64,000 nucleotides of DNA from Bacillus sp. FJAT-49736 (lineage in GTDB: Bacteria > Bacillota > Bacilli > Bacillales > Bacillaceae_C), in the NCBI RefSeq assembly GCF_018343615.1, contig NZ_JAGYPI010000002.1, positions 515,562 through 579,561 of the forward strand. The letters run 5' to 3'. This document shows, in pieces, positions 49,899 through 57,815 of the stretch. A program made the translations under genes and the position numbers. Under the pieces are notes generated by a model, which did not search any database, had not been told where the DNA came from, and saw only the letters and a program-made list of their open reading frames with translations. Each line of letters starts with the position of its first letter. Within the stretch, counting starts at the first letter, position 1.

Positions 49899-50781
49899 GG
49901 TCCACGCCCCCTTTAGTATCATTCGTTAGATAGACAAATAAGTCCGTTGGAGCTACCACAGAAATATCTATCCCTTCCAGCTGCATTTTTTCAATTAAGA
50001 ATGGTGCAAAATCGTTGTTAACAACTACATATGAGGTATCTGAATCTATCGTTCTGCTATGATATATTTCTTTGCTCTGCGTAAATTTTTCAATGGCTTG
50101 GGTCTTTCCTTTTAATTCTATTGCCATTTCTTTAAAATCGGTAATGGAGGTATGAAGCAGGTTCCGTCCATTATTGATAATGAAAATGTCCTCCAGCAAA
50201 TCCTCTATTTCTTCTAAATAATGGCTTGATAGAATGATGGTGCGCGGAAATGCAAGATAGTCCTTCAGCAGCACACGGTAAAAGTCCTTTCTCACCGCGG
50301 CATCCATCCCGGTTGTAGGCTCATCAAAAATGGATAATGGACATCTTGAAGCTACTCCCAAAATCATGTTAAAAGTGCTTCTCATCCCCTTTGAAAGCTG
50401 ATAATGGTGCCGGGTACCATCAAAGGAAAAATAATCAAATAGTTTCGTGGCAAGTTGATGATCCCAGTTTTTATAAAATTTAGAGGCTGCCTCCAGCGTT
50501 TCAGAAAGGTTTAGAGATGCAGGCAACGTCATTTGGTCATCTATGAAAATCATGTTTGCAGATACAAGGATGCTGTTGAATGGATTTTCTCCAAAAACGT
50601 TAATATTTCCGGATGTTTCTTTGATAAAGCCGGCTATAATTTTAAGAATGGTAGATTTTCCAGCACCATTACGCCCAATCAAACCGGTAATTTTATTTTC
50701 CTCGATGGTAAATGATATGTTATCTAATGCTTTTACCCTGCCATAATTTTTTGATATGTTCACACTTTCTATTATATTCAT
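49885..50781 (-). CDS. ABC transporter ATPase, YtrB/YhcG-like
   Basis: A 298-residue ATPase: Walker A GRNGAGKST, Q-loop region IDDQMTLPASL, signature YQLSKGMRS, Walker B LSIFDEPTTG and H-loop LSSHYLEE. ATG 50781 overlaps the GntR stop by four bases (ATGA). The C-terminal ~70 residues have no known motif. It is the partner of the permease at 49149. Confidence 0.9.
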   Translation of the reverse strand: MNIIESVNISKNYGRVKALDNISFTIEENKITGLIGRNGAGKSTILKIIAGFIKETSGNINVFGENPFNSILVSANMIFIDDQMTLPASLNLSETLEAASKFYKNWDHQLATKLFDYFSFDGTRHHYQLSKGMRSTFNMILGVASRCPLSIFDEPTTGMDAAVRKDFYRVLLKDYLAFPRTIILSSHYLEEIEDLLEDIFIINNGRNLLHTSITDFKEMAIELKGKTQAIEKFTQSKEIYHSRTIDSDTSYVVVNNDFAPFLIEKMQLEGIDISVVAPTDLFVYLTNDTKGGVDHVFN

Positions 50782-51191
50782 TCCACTATTCCCCCCATAT
50801 CCCTGTATGTTTGCTGTATGAGCTCTAATAGTTCTTCTTCACTTATTTGCAAGCGGGTGCTTTCTACGACTATTTCCATTACAAGTCGCTTCAGTGTTTC
50901 ATTCTTTCTTTTAATCCTGATGGCTTCCTTTGCAGTACTAGCTACAAACATTCCAAGCCCACGCTTTTTGTACAAAATATTTTCATCTGCTAATATATTG
51001 ATTCCCTTTGCAGCCGTTGCCGGATTAATATTGAACATTTCCGCCAGCTGATATTGTGATAACACCTTTTCATCCGTTCCAAATTTCCCGCTCAATATCT
51101 CCGCTTCCAGCCATTCCGCAATCTGTATATATATTGGCTTCGTACCATCTGTATTTAAAATCGAACTCCACTCCTCTGTGACATAGTACAT
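50778..51191 (-). CDS. GntR-family regulator, YtrA type
   Basis: The core IYIQIAEWLEAEILSGKFG, LSQYQLAEMFNINPATAAKGINIL and KRGLGMFV is the YtrA-type winged helix with a short C-terminal helix. Start: ATG 51191 has no ribosome binding site and lies in the operator, near the predicted start of the RNA. A site GAGGAG stands nine bases before ATT 51158, which would give 126 residues, the normal family length. I list the longest plausible frame but think 51158 likely. It heads the ABC operon and should repress it. Confidence 0.8.
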   Translation of the reverse strand: MYYVTEEWSSILNTDGTKPIYIQIAEWLEAEILSGKFGTDEKVLSQYQLAEMFNINPATAAKGINILADENILYKKRGLGMFVASTAKEAIRIKRKNETLKRLVMEIVVESTRLQISEEELLELIQQTYRDMGGIVE

Positions 51192-51234
51192 TAGTGTTGT
51201 AATGTAGTATATAATACTATTCCAGTAAATGCAA
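51187..51234 (-). promoter_or_regulatory. Promoter and inverted-repeat operator of the GntR/ABC operon
   Basis: Minus strand TTGCAT (51234-51229), 17 bases, TATACT (51211-51206) fits a sigma-A promoter. TACATTA-(6)-TAATGTA (51187-51206) is a perfect inverted repeat touching the -10 box and the start point, as expected for a YtrA-type operator. Confidence 0.82.
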
Positions 51235-51463
51235 TAATTTCCTTTAAAGGAAATAAGCAATGAGTTCACACCATCCCCTCCACTTTTCACTTTTCCATAA
51301 TGCTAGTACAATAAAAACAATAACTAAAAGGTCCATTTGTGTATCCATCATTTTGTGTTGGTGACTCCACTATAAATGGTGTATGGTGCCAGTCACCCAG
51401 AAAAATACGCGTGGGGTGGACCTTTTAGAATGGGTGCGGTTATGTAAAAATGATAACAAGGGG

Positions 51464-52921
51464 ATGAAGGCATTGTTTAATGATTTTAAGCTCGCGGATG
51501 ATCGGCCGGTTTATATTCAGCTAAGGGATTATTTAAAAAAAATGATTATAAACGGACATCTGTTGGAGCATCAGAAGCTTCCATCCACCAGAGAACTTAG
51601 TACATTATTATCGGTCAGTCGCAATACAGTTCTTACTGCTTATGCAGATTTGGAACAAGAAGGTCTGATCTACGCTATAAAGGGAAAGGGTAATTTCGTC
51701 GGAACAGTTGAGACCCCGAAAACTCCCTCCATTCACTTAAACTGGAAAGAGAAAGTTAATGAAGTGACGTTGCTCGCGGATGAGTTAGATTTGATGAAGC
51801 ACGGTGTCCGCTGGGAGAAAGGGATGATTGCCTTCAACAGCATTGCCCCGGATGAAAAGCTGTTCGATGTCGAAAATTTCAAAAGGGCTTTTCTCACTCG
51901 CATGTCTATTGAAGGAGATGTGGTCCTTAACTACGGGTATGCCAAAGGCTACAAGCCCCTCATCGATTACCTTCTCCACTACATGGAAATCAAGGGCGTC
52001 GATATAACCAATAAGGATATTCTAATTACAAATGGATTCACGGAGGGTCTGGATATTCTACTATCATCCCTGGCACACAAATCCGGGCGTATTCTTTGCG
52101 AAAATCCTACGCATCATTCCGCTCTGAAGCTCTTTCGATTACATGGCTTTGATATCCATGGAATTGACTTACAGGATGACGGACTTGATATTCGCCAGTT
52201 GGAAAATAGTCTATCCGAGCACGATTTTGATTTTGCGTATTTAATTCCGTCCTACCATAATCCAACCGGGATCGTCACCTCCTCTGAAAAGAGAGTAGAA
52301 ATCATGAAGCTTTTTTCAACTTATCAGGTGCCCATTGTGGAGGACGGATTTAATGAAGAATTGCGATATTCAGGCTCCCATTTAGCACCTTTTGCGGCTT
52401 TTGCCGGAGCCGGTAACAATGTCATCTATATCAGCAGCTTCTCGAAGATACTTTTTCCCGGATTACGCGTCGGATGGATTTTGGCAAATAAGGAATTAAT
52501 CAACGCCTTGGAAAGCATGAAAAGAGCACGTACCATTCATACCTCTACACTGGATCAGGCTGTGCTCTATCAATATTTGCATGATGGCCATTTTGAAAAA
52601 TACTTAAAAAAAGCCAAAACGGTTTATAAGAAAAAATATGAACTAGCCCTTGCAGCCTGTCATCAATATATTCCTTATAAGAAAATGACAGGAGACGGCG
52701 GCCTTCATCTTTTTATAGAATTAGAATACAACATTCATTCACGAACACTTTTAAAAAAATGCTATGAAAAAGGAGTTGTTTTCTCCCCTGGAGATGTTTT
52801 TTACACGAACGGTGGCGGAGGCAATACGTTAAGACTCGGTTTTTCCCGATTAAAGGAGGACGAAATTGTCCGGGGAATCAAAATAATCGGGGAGACATTG
52901 AAAAACGAATTTGGAGGTTAG
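51464..52921 (+). CDS. MocR-family regulator (PLP-fold), probably of ddl
   Basis: About 485 residues: a GntR-type DNA-binding domain (VYIQLRDYLKKMI..., LPSTRELSTLLSVSRNTVLTAY...) fused to an aminotransferase fold I domain with PLP motifs (YLIPSYHNPTGIV, YISSFSKILFPGLRVGW, PLP-Lys in SFSK). The start is uncertain: ATG 51464 and TTG 51473 are possible; an open frame from 51383 has no site. The stop lies five bases before the ddl start. Such a regulator of ddl, DdlR, has been described in Brevibacillus; the same role here is inferred from position. Confidence 0.85.
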   Translation: MKALFNDFKLADDRPVYIQLRDYLKKMIINGHLLEHQKLPSTRELSTLLSVSRNTVLTAYADLEQEGLIYAIKGKGNFVGTVETPKTPSIHLNWKEKVNEVTLLADELDLMKHGVRWEKGMIAFNSIAPDEKLFDVENFKRAFLTRMSIEGDVVLNYGYAKGYKPLIDYLLHYMEIKGVDITNKDILITNGFTEGLDILLSSLAHKSGRILCENPTHHSALKLFRLHGFDIHGIDLQDDGLDIRQLENSLSEHDFDFAYLIPSYHNPTGIVTSSEKRVEIMKLFSTYQVPIVEDGFNEELRYSGSHLAPFAAFAGAGNNVIYISSFSKILFPGLRVGWILANKELINALESMKRARTIHTSTLDQAVLYQYLHDGHFEKYLKKAKTVYKKKYELALAACHQYIPYKKMTGDGGLHLFIELEYNIHSRTLLKKCYEKGVVFSPGDVFYTNGGGGNTLRLGFSRLKEDEIVRGIKIIGETLKNEFGG

Positions 52922-52925
52922 GAAA

Positions 52926-53840
52926 ATGAAAGTTGGCGTTATTATGGGAGGCGTGTCCTCTGAAAAGCAAGTCTCTCTCATGACTGGGAAAGAAATGATT
53001 GCCCATTTAGATAAAGATAAATATGAAATTGTTCCTATTGAATTAAATGATAAAGAAGAGCTTGTGGAAAAGGCAAAGGGTCTTGATATTGCCCTATTGG
53101 CTCTGCATGGAAAATACGGGGAGGACGGTACCATTCAGGGTACTCTTGAAACACTTGGCGTCCCTTATACCGGTAGCGGAATGCTATCAAGCAGTATTTG
53201 TATGGATAAAAATATTTCTAAAAAAATTATCCGATATGAAGGAGTTCAAACTCCGGATTGGGTTCACTTTTCTAATAAGGAAGAGCTTCCGTTGGATGAA
53301 ATAGAGAAAATGGGATATCCAGTCGTTGTAAAGCCGAATTCTGGCGGTTCCAGTGTAGGAGTAAAAATCGTTCATGATAAGGAATCTTTATTATTGTCGA
53401 TTGCAGAGGTATTCGAATGGGATTCAGAGGTTCTTATTGAGAAATATGTAAAAGGCGAAGAAATTACTTGTGCCGTTTTTGATGGAAAGCTTCTCCCTGT
53501 CATTTCAATTAGCCATACTGCTGAGTTTTTTGACTATAAAGCGAAATATGATGATGCTGCAACAAGGGAAGAGGTTATTGAGCTTCCTGCTGATTTACAA
53601 GAACGTGTCGGTGCGGCTGCAATTGCCAGCTATAAAGCATTAAAATGCAGTGTTTACGCTAGGATAGACATGATGGTCAAGGACGGAATCCCTTATGTTA
53701 TGGAAGTCAATACCTTGCCGGGGATGACTAAAAACAGTTTGCTGCCAAAAAGTGCGCAAGCTGCCGGAATCTCATACAGCGAGCTTTTAGACATGATTCT
53801 TGACACATCTTTACAGGTAAGGAAAATGGAAGGATTTTAA
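52926..53840 (+). CDS. ddl: D-alanine--D-alanine ligase
   Basis: A 304-residue ATP-grasp enzyme: GGVSSEKQVSLMTGKEM (glycine-rich N-domain), LHGKYGEDGTIQGTLETLGVPYTGSG, PVVVKPNSGGSSVGV (ATP loop), and YARIDMMVKDGIPYVMEVNTLPGMT (metal ligands). It joins D-Ala to D-Ala for peptidoglycan. ATG 52926 follows GGAGG, which lies in the last codons of the regulator gene, so the two are coupled. A strong terminator follows. Confidence 0.95.
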   Translation: MKVGVIMGGVSSEKQVSLMTGKEMIAHLDKDKYEIVPIELNDKEELVEKAKGLDIALLALHGKYGEDGTIQGTLETLGVPYTGSGMLSSSICMDKNISKKIIRYEGVQTPDWVHFSNKEELPLDEIEKMGYPVVVKPNSGGSSVGVKIVHDKESLLLSIAEVFEWDSEVLIEKYVKGEEITCAVFDGKLLPVISISHTAEFFDYKAKYDDAATREEVIELPADLQERVGAAAIASYKALKCSVYARIDMMVKDGIPYVMEVNTLPGMTKNSLLPKSAQAAGISYSELLDMILDTSLQVRKMEGF

Positions 53841-53859
53841 TCATGTGAAGGATGAAAAA

Positions 53860-53902
53860 AGAAGTCTTCGCTTCGTTTTGAAGCGGAAGACTTCTTTTTT
53901 TG
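53860..53902 (+). terminator. Terminator after ddl
   Basis: GAAGTCTTC-GCTTC and GAAGC-GGAAGACTTC form a long stem with a short bulge, followed by TTTTTTT. A GGTGCC-related segment follows near 53921. Confidence 0.92.
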
Positions 53903-53976
53903 AATTTCTGCGAATAATGGGTGCGAATCCATGGTAAGTGGTTGGAAATATCAGTGTCCACCACTTCATCACTACA

Positions 53977-54690
53977 TTACTCTTTATTCAAATAGTATTC
54001 CACCAGCTGCGGGTAATCTTTTAATTCTTGTTTACCTTTTTCGGTTATGATGTAAATTCCTCTGCTTACTTTTTCGAACCAGCCATAGTAGTTTTGGGTT
54101 AGGATGGATAAGGTTTTATCACCCGTTCCCAGTTTACGTAGGTTTTTCGGAGACGTAGGTCCTTCCCTATCCAAATAGCAAGCTATCTGAATGCAATTTT
54201 CTTTATAAGCGGTCATGATTTTTGTTTGATTGCTGCCGCCAACATTATAATCCGCGCTCCTGCCGCTGATTTCCTTCAGTAGGTTCGTTCTCTTTTTCTT
54301 ATTCAGCTGCATACTTCTTTTTCGGTCAAAAGGAGCGGGGGACAACATGATATCTGCTTTTGCACCGCTTTTTAAAAATGAAACCACGATTAAGCCCAAC
54401 TCCAGCCTTTTTAATAAATGACACATATCATGCCATTTTTTAGAATACATCTTATACTTCGGCTTAGGGATGGCGATATAGACCTGGTCCGTTAATCGTT
54501 GTCTTTTCGCTGCTTGAATCAGAAGCTCCACTGTCAAATTCCTCTTCATTTCCACAATGATTAGCTCCTCATCCTTCACCGCTGTTATATCGCAGTCCTT
54601 TACCTCTCCGTTCACCTCATACCCTTCCTGAACAAACAGCTTCCTGATTGGTTCATATAAGTCTGCTTCATAAATTTTTTCTGTTCCCAT
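53977..54690 (-). CDS. DUF2161-type putative nuclease
   Basis: A 237-residue protein. N-terminal YEADLYEPIRKLFVQEGYEV, then VKDCDITAVKDEELIIVEMKRNLTVELLIQAAKR has the D...E-x-K order of a PD-(D/E)XK nuclease fold, which is how I recall the DUF2161 family. The C-terminal ~90 residues are a winged-helix-like part (ISGRSADYNVGGSNQTKIMTAY). ATG 54690 follows GGGGAAAGG. No restriction-modification partner is adjacent. Function unknown. Confidence 0.75.
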   Translation of the reverse strand: MGTEKIYEADLYEPIRKLFVQEGYEVNGEVKDCDITAVKDEELIIVEMKRNLTVELLIQAAKRQRLTDQVYIAIPKPKYKMYSKKWHDMCHLLKRLELGLIVVSFLKSGAKADIMLSPAPFDRKRSMQLNKKKRTNLLKEISGRSADYNVGGSNQTKIMTAYKENCIQIACYLDREGPTSPKNLRKLGTGDKTLSILTQNYYGWFEKVSRGIYIITEKGKQELKDYPQLVEYYLNKE

Positions 54691-54724
54691 GACAATCCTT
54701 TCCCCGTTCGCAACCTAAGCACTA

Positions 54725-56527
54725 TTATTTTCCAAAACTTTTCTTTAAGACTTGAAGTTTCGCCTTGATTTCACGAATTTCCTCCAAATTCTCCTCTTCC
54801 TGACTATATAATTCTACCAGTTCCATCTCTAACAATGATATTTCATTTTCGAGTTTTTGTCTTTCTGGAGTGAGTCTTTTACTTTCTTCCCAATCTTTAT
54901 AACTACCTTTGTACTCTGAAACGTGGCCAGACTGTATTTCTACGACCCGATTTGCTACCTTCCTCAGGAGATAAGGATCATGCGACACCATTACAACTGA
55001 ACCGGGATACACGGATAAAGCTTCCTCTATCTGCTCTCTTGTACTTATATCCAAATAGTTTGTCGGCTCATCGAGCACTAGCAGATTTGCATCAGAAAAA
55101 TACAGCTTTACAAATGCAACACGACATTTTTCTCCCATGCTGAGGTCTTTGATCTTTTTAAAAACATCCTCTCTCCTAAATAGGAAGCATGCCAATATTG
55201 TTCTTGCTTCCTCCTGTGTTAAATGCTCGAGCACTAGCAGCTCATCCAGAATCGAATTTTCCATATTTAATTGATCCAGCTCTTGCATTAAATAGCCGAC
55301 TTTCAGCTGAGGATTAAGCTTCACTTCTCCATCTGTCGGTAAAAGATGGCCAGTTAAAAGCTTCAATAGAGTTGTTTTTCCAGAACCGTTTCTCCCAATT
55401 ACAGCCATTCGATCTCCCCGATTGATTTGCAGGTGGAGATGGTGGAAGAAAGGAACATCCTGTTGATGGGAAAAGGACACATTTTTCATTTGAATCATAT
55501 GTTTTGCTTCAAATGCTTCCGCATCAAAAAAGGCTTCGATTCCTTTGTTATCCTTTGGTCTTTCGATTTTCTTGCTTTCCAATCTTTCCAATGCCTTTTC
55601 CTTTACTTTTACCTGTTTGGCATGTCTACCCGCCTGTTTTTTGGCAAACGGATTTCGCTCACTGGCAGAGTTCGAAGCCTTTTGGTACCATTGTTTGTAT
55701 GTTTGGATAACATCCAACAGCTTTTTTCTTTCCTGATTATATTTTTTATATAAAGCCTCCGCCGCGTTTCGTTCTTGTTCTACCATCTCCTTATAGGTTG
55801 AATAGCCACCATGATACCGCTTTGCCCCAGTGTCTGTAAGCGCAAATGTTGCAGTTGCCACCCGGTCAATAAAATCACGTTCATGGGACGTGAACAAAAC
55901 AGTCCCCTTATATTGCTGTAGCCAGCCAACTAGCCACTCCACTGATTCAATATCCATATGGTTCGTCGGTTCATCAAGAACCAGCATCTGTGGCTCCTTC
56001 ACAAGCAATCTTGCTAATCTTACACGTGTTTTTTGACCACCACTCAAATCGGAAAAAGGAATATTCCACCATCCCTGCTCTATTCCAAGCTCTTTTGAGA
56101 TTCGCTCGAGTCGCGCTTCCCATTCATATCCATCACAATCCATATATTGCTGCAGTGCAGCATTGTATTCTTCGATAAAAGCGTTATCCTCACTGTGCTG
56201 ATTCCAAATCTCTTGCATTTTTTCTAATTTATTTTTCAAATGGTAACAAGCTTCATTTCCCATGCAGATATATTCCATCGTCGGAAGACTTTCATCCACC
56301 TGTTCATCCATCATCCAGCCGATTTCATCGCGGCCAATGGCAAAGTCCAATTTTCCACTAGAATGTGCTGTCTTACCGCTCAATACTTTTAACAAGGTAG
56401 TTTTTCCAACACCATTATCCCCAATTAAAGCAACATGCTCTCCTTTTTGAATTTCCAGATTCACACCATGAAATATAGAAGCTGCATTTATTTCAACACC
56501 AAGATTTTCTGTTTTTAATATGCGCAT
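54725..56527 (-). CDS. ABC-F ribosomal-protection-type ATPase
   Basis: A 600-residue protein with two ABC domains in one chain and no membrane span: Walker A GDNGVGKTT and GRNGSGKTT, signatures LSGGQKTR and LSMGEKCR, Walker B MLVLDEPTNHMD and LLVLDEPTNYLD. The inter-domain linker is helical and charged (YKKYNQERKKLLDVIQTYKQ, KVKEKALERLESKK). The layout fits ABC-F proteins such as VmlR or MsrA that displace ribosome-binding antibiotics. ATG 56527 follows GATGGAGG. An attenuator-like leader precedes it, also typical for this class. Confidence 0.9.
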   Translation of the reverse strand: MRILKTENLGVEINAASIFHGVNLEIQKGEHVALIGDNGVGKTTLLKVLSGKTAHSSGKLDFAIGRDEIGWMMDEQVDESLPTMEYICMGNEACYHLKNKLEKMQEIWNQHSEDNAFIEEYNAALQQYMDCDGYEWEARLERISKELGIEQGWWNIPFSDLSGGQKTRVRLARLLVKEPQMLVLDEPTNHMDIESVEWLVGWLQQYKGTVLFTSHERDFIDRVATATFALTDTGAKRYHGGYSTYKEMVEQERNAAEALYKKYNQERKKLLDVIQTYKQWYQKASNSASERNPFAKKQAGRHAKQVKVKEKALERLESKKIERPKDNKGIEAFFDAEAFEAKHMIQMKNVSFSHQQDVPFFHHLHLQINRGDRMAVIGRNGSGKTTLLKLLTGHLLPTDGEVKLNPQLKVGYLMQELDQLNMENSILDELLVLEHLTQEEARTILACFLFRREDVFKKIKDLSMGEKCRVAFVKLYFSDANLLVLDEPTNYLDISTREQIEEALSVYPGSVVMVSHDPYLLRKVANRVVEIQSGHVSEYKGSYKDWEESKRLTPERQKLENEISLLEMELVELYSQEEENLEEIREIKAKLQVLKKSFGK

Positions 56528-56562
56528 ACTGATTCCTCCATCCGTAAAAAAATAAACAAAAA

Positions 56563-56584
56563 AGCACAGACGGCTGCCTGTGCT
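56563..56584 (-). terminator. Leader terminator of the ABC-F gene
   Basis: On the minus strand AGCACAG and CTGTGCT pair around an eight-base loop and are followed by TTTTTTG. It stands 36 bases before the start codon, so it must be overcome for expression. Confidence 0.85.
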
Positions 56585-56698
56585 AGATAGATGGATTCAA
56601 ATACGACAAATTAAATACGCAGAAATCTATAAACGCATTTAAAATGACCCAATTCATGACATATAAAAATAGACATACTTATCCCATCACTCAGCCAT

Positions 56699-56708
56699 GC
56701 ACAGGCAG
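56699..56708 (-). promoter_or_regulatory. Antiterminator arm in the ABC-F leader
   Basis: CTGCCTGTGC on the minus strand (56708-56699) is an exact complement of GCACAGGCAG (56583-56574), the 5' arm of the leader terminator. Pairing would prevent the terminator, giving two exclusive folds. Confidence 0.7.
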
Positions 56709-56732
56709 AGTACCTTTTTGCTATAAAATTTA

Positions 56733-56768
56733 TTAGCGTAAAAGGTTAGAGATATCCATATCGTCTAT
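56733..56768 (-). CDS. Leader peptide in the ABC-F attenuator
   Basis: ATGGATATC... (56759-56733) encodes MDISNLLR and stops. A strong site AAGGAGG (56782-56776) lies about 17 bases upstream of ATG; the in-frame ATA at 56768 (reading IDDMDISNLLR) lies eight bases away and could serve. Ribosome stalling here by an antibiotic would expose the antiterminator arm. Translation is inferred. Confidence 0.5.
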   Translation of the reverse strand: MDDMDISNLLR

Positions 56769-56798
56769 TTTTGATGCCTCCTTAAAAAAATTACTTTT

Positions 56799-56826
56799 AT
56801 TATAGCATGTTTTTTGGTGATGACAA
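56799..56826 (-). promoter_or_regulatory. Promoter of the ABC-F gene
   Basis: Minus strand TTGTCA (56826-56821), 16 bases, TATAAT (56804-56799): close to the sigma-A consensus. The RNA would start near 56792 and carry the leader peptide, antiterminator arm and terminator. Upstream (56850-56965), a decayed ~43-bp repeat (AGACATTT-TTCC-containing) is seen. Confidence 0.85.
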
Positions 56827-57002
56827 TACCACCTCTGTTATAAAAACTGAAATTTCAGAGTTCCGGTTCCGTTTTTGAACTGGTTTATTAGACATTTTCG
56901 GGATCCATTAAACTACATTTTGAGACATTTCCGCGTTCCATGAACCAAGTTTTATTCAAATTGACCAGCTCTATAAGATTCTGGTTGTAATTTTATCAAA
57001 GT

Positions 57003-57815
57003 CTAAGTCCTACGCATATATGCTTTTACAGTAATCGGTGCAAAAATCAGCACAATTGCAGCGGCTCCAATTAGAGAAGCAGTAAGGTCCCAACCGATGG
57101 TACCAGAGTTAGCAAGCTCTCTGACAGCTGTAACAAGATGGGAGATCGGATTAATTTTCACAAACCATTGAAGCACATGCGGCATCGTCTCTGCCGGCAC
57201 GAACGCATTTGAAAGAAATGTTAACGGGAAAAGCACGAGCATGGAAATGCCTTGCACACTCGAAGCAGTACGTGCAATCACTCCGAAGAAGGCAAAGATC
57301 CAGCTTATCGCCCAAGAACACACAATTACTAAAAGACCCGCTACTGCAACTGCTCCCAAGCCGCCATCAGGTCGATAGCCCATAATATATCCCATTGTAA
57401 AAGTCAGCACAGTTGCGATTGTATAACGAATTGTATCTGCTAAAAGTGCTCCAGCTAACGGGGCAATTCTTGCAATAGGCAATGATTTAAAGCGGTCAAA
57501 TACCCCTTTATCCATGTCCTCCCGCAGTTGAACGCCTGTGACAATGGAAGTTGTGATGACAGTCTGGACAAGGATGCCGGGAATAATAACCGGTAAATAG
57601 TTATGCACGTTGCCAGAGATAGCCCCTCCAAAAATATAAGTAAACATTAAAGTGAAAATAATTGGCTGAATCGTAACATCAAACAATTGTTCAGGTGTAC
57701 GCCTAATTTTCAGCAACCCACGGTATGCCATCGTTAAGGAATTGCGAACCGACTGACGGAAGCTAGTTTTATTGCGGAGCTGATGTTCAACAGCTTGATT
57801 AATAGCAGTTCTCAT
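57003..57815 (-). CDS. ABC-2 type permease, DrrB-like
   Basis: A 270-residue protein with six helices: FDVTIQPIIFTLMFTYIFGGAI, PVIIPGILVQTVITTSIVTG, and the LREDMDKGVFDRFKSLPIARIAPLAG loop that marks DrrB proteins. The end is the ABC2_membrane fold with NPISHLVTAVRELANSG. ATG 57815 overlaps the ATPase stop by four bases (ATGA). It forms the membrane part of a drug or lipid exporter with the ATPase gene. Confidence 0.9.
   Translation of the reverse strand: MRTAINQAVEHQLRNKTSFRQSVRNSLTMAYRGLLKIRRTPEQLFDVTIQPIIFTLMFTYIFGGAISGNVHNYLPVIIPGILVQTVITTSIVTGVQLREDMDKGVFDRFKSLPIARIAPLAGALLADTIRYTIATVLTFTMGYIMGYRPDGGLGAVAVAGLLVIVCSWAISWIFAFFGVIARTASSVQGISMLVLFPLTFLSNAFVPAETMPHVLQWFVKINPISHLVTAVRELANSGTIGWDLTASLIGAAAIVLIFAPITVKAYMRRT

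Noticed and set aside
55427-55753. Plus-strand frames within the ABC-F gene
   Set aside because: Shadows; the minus-strand gene has all ABC motifs.
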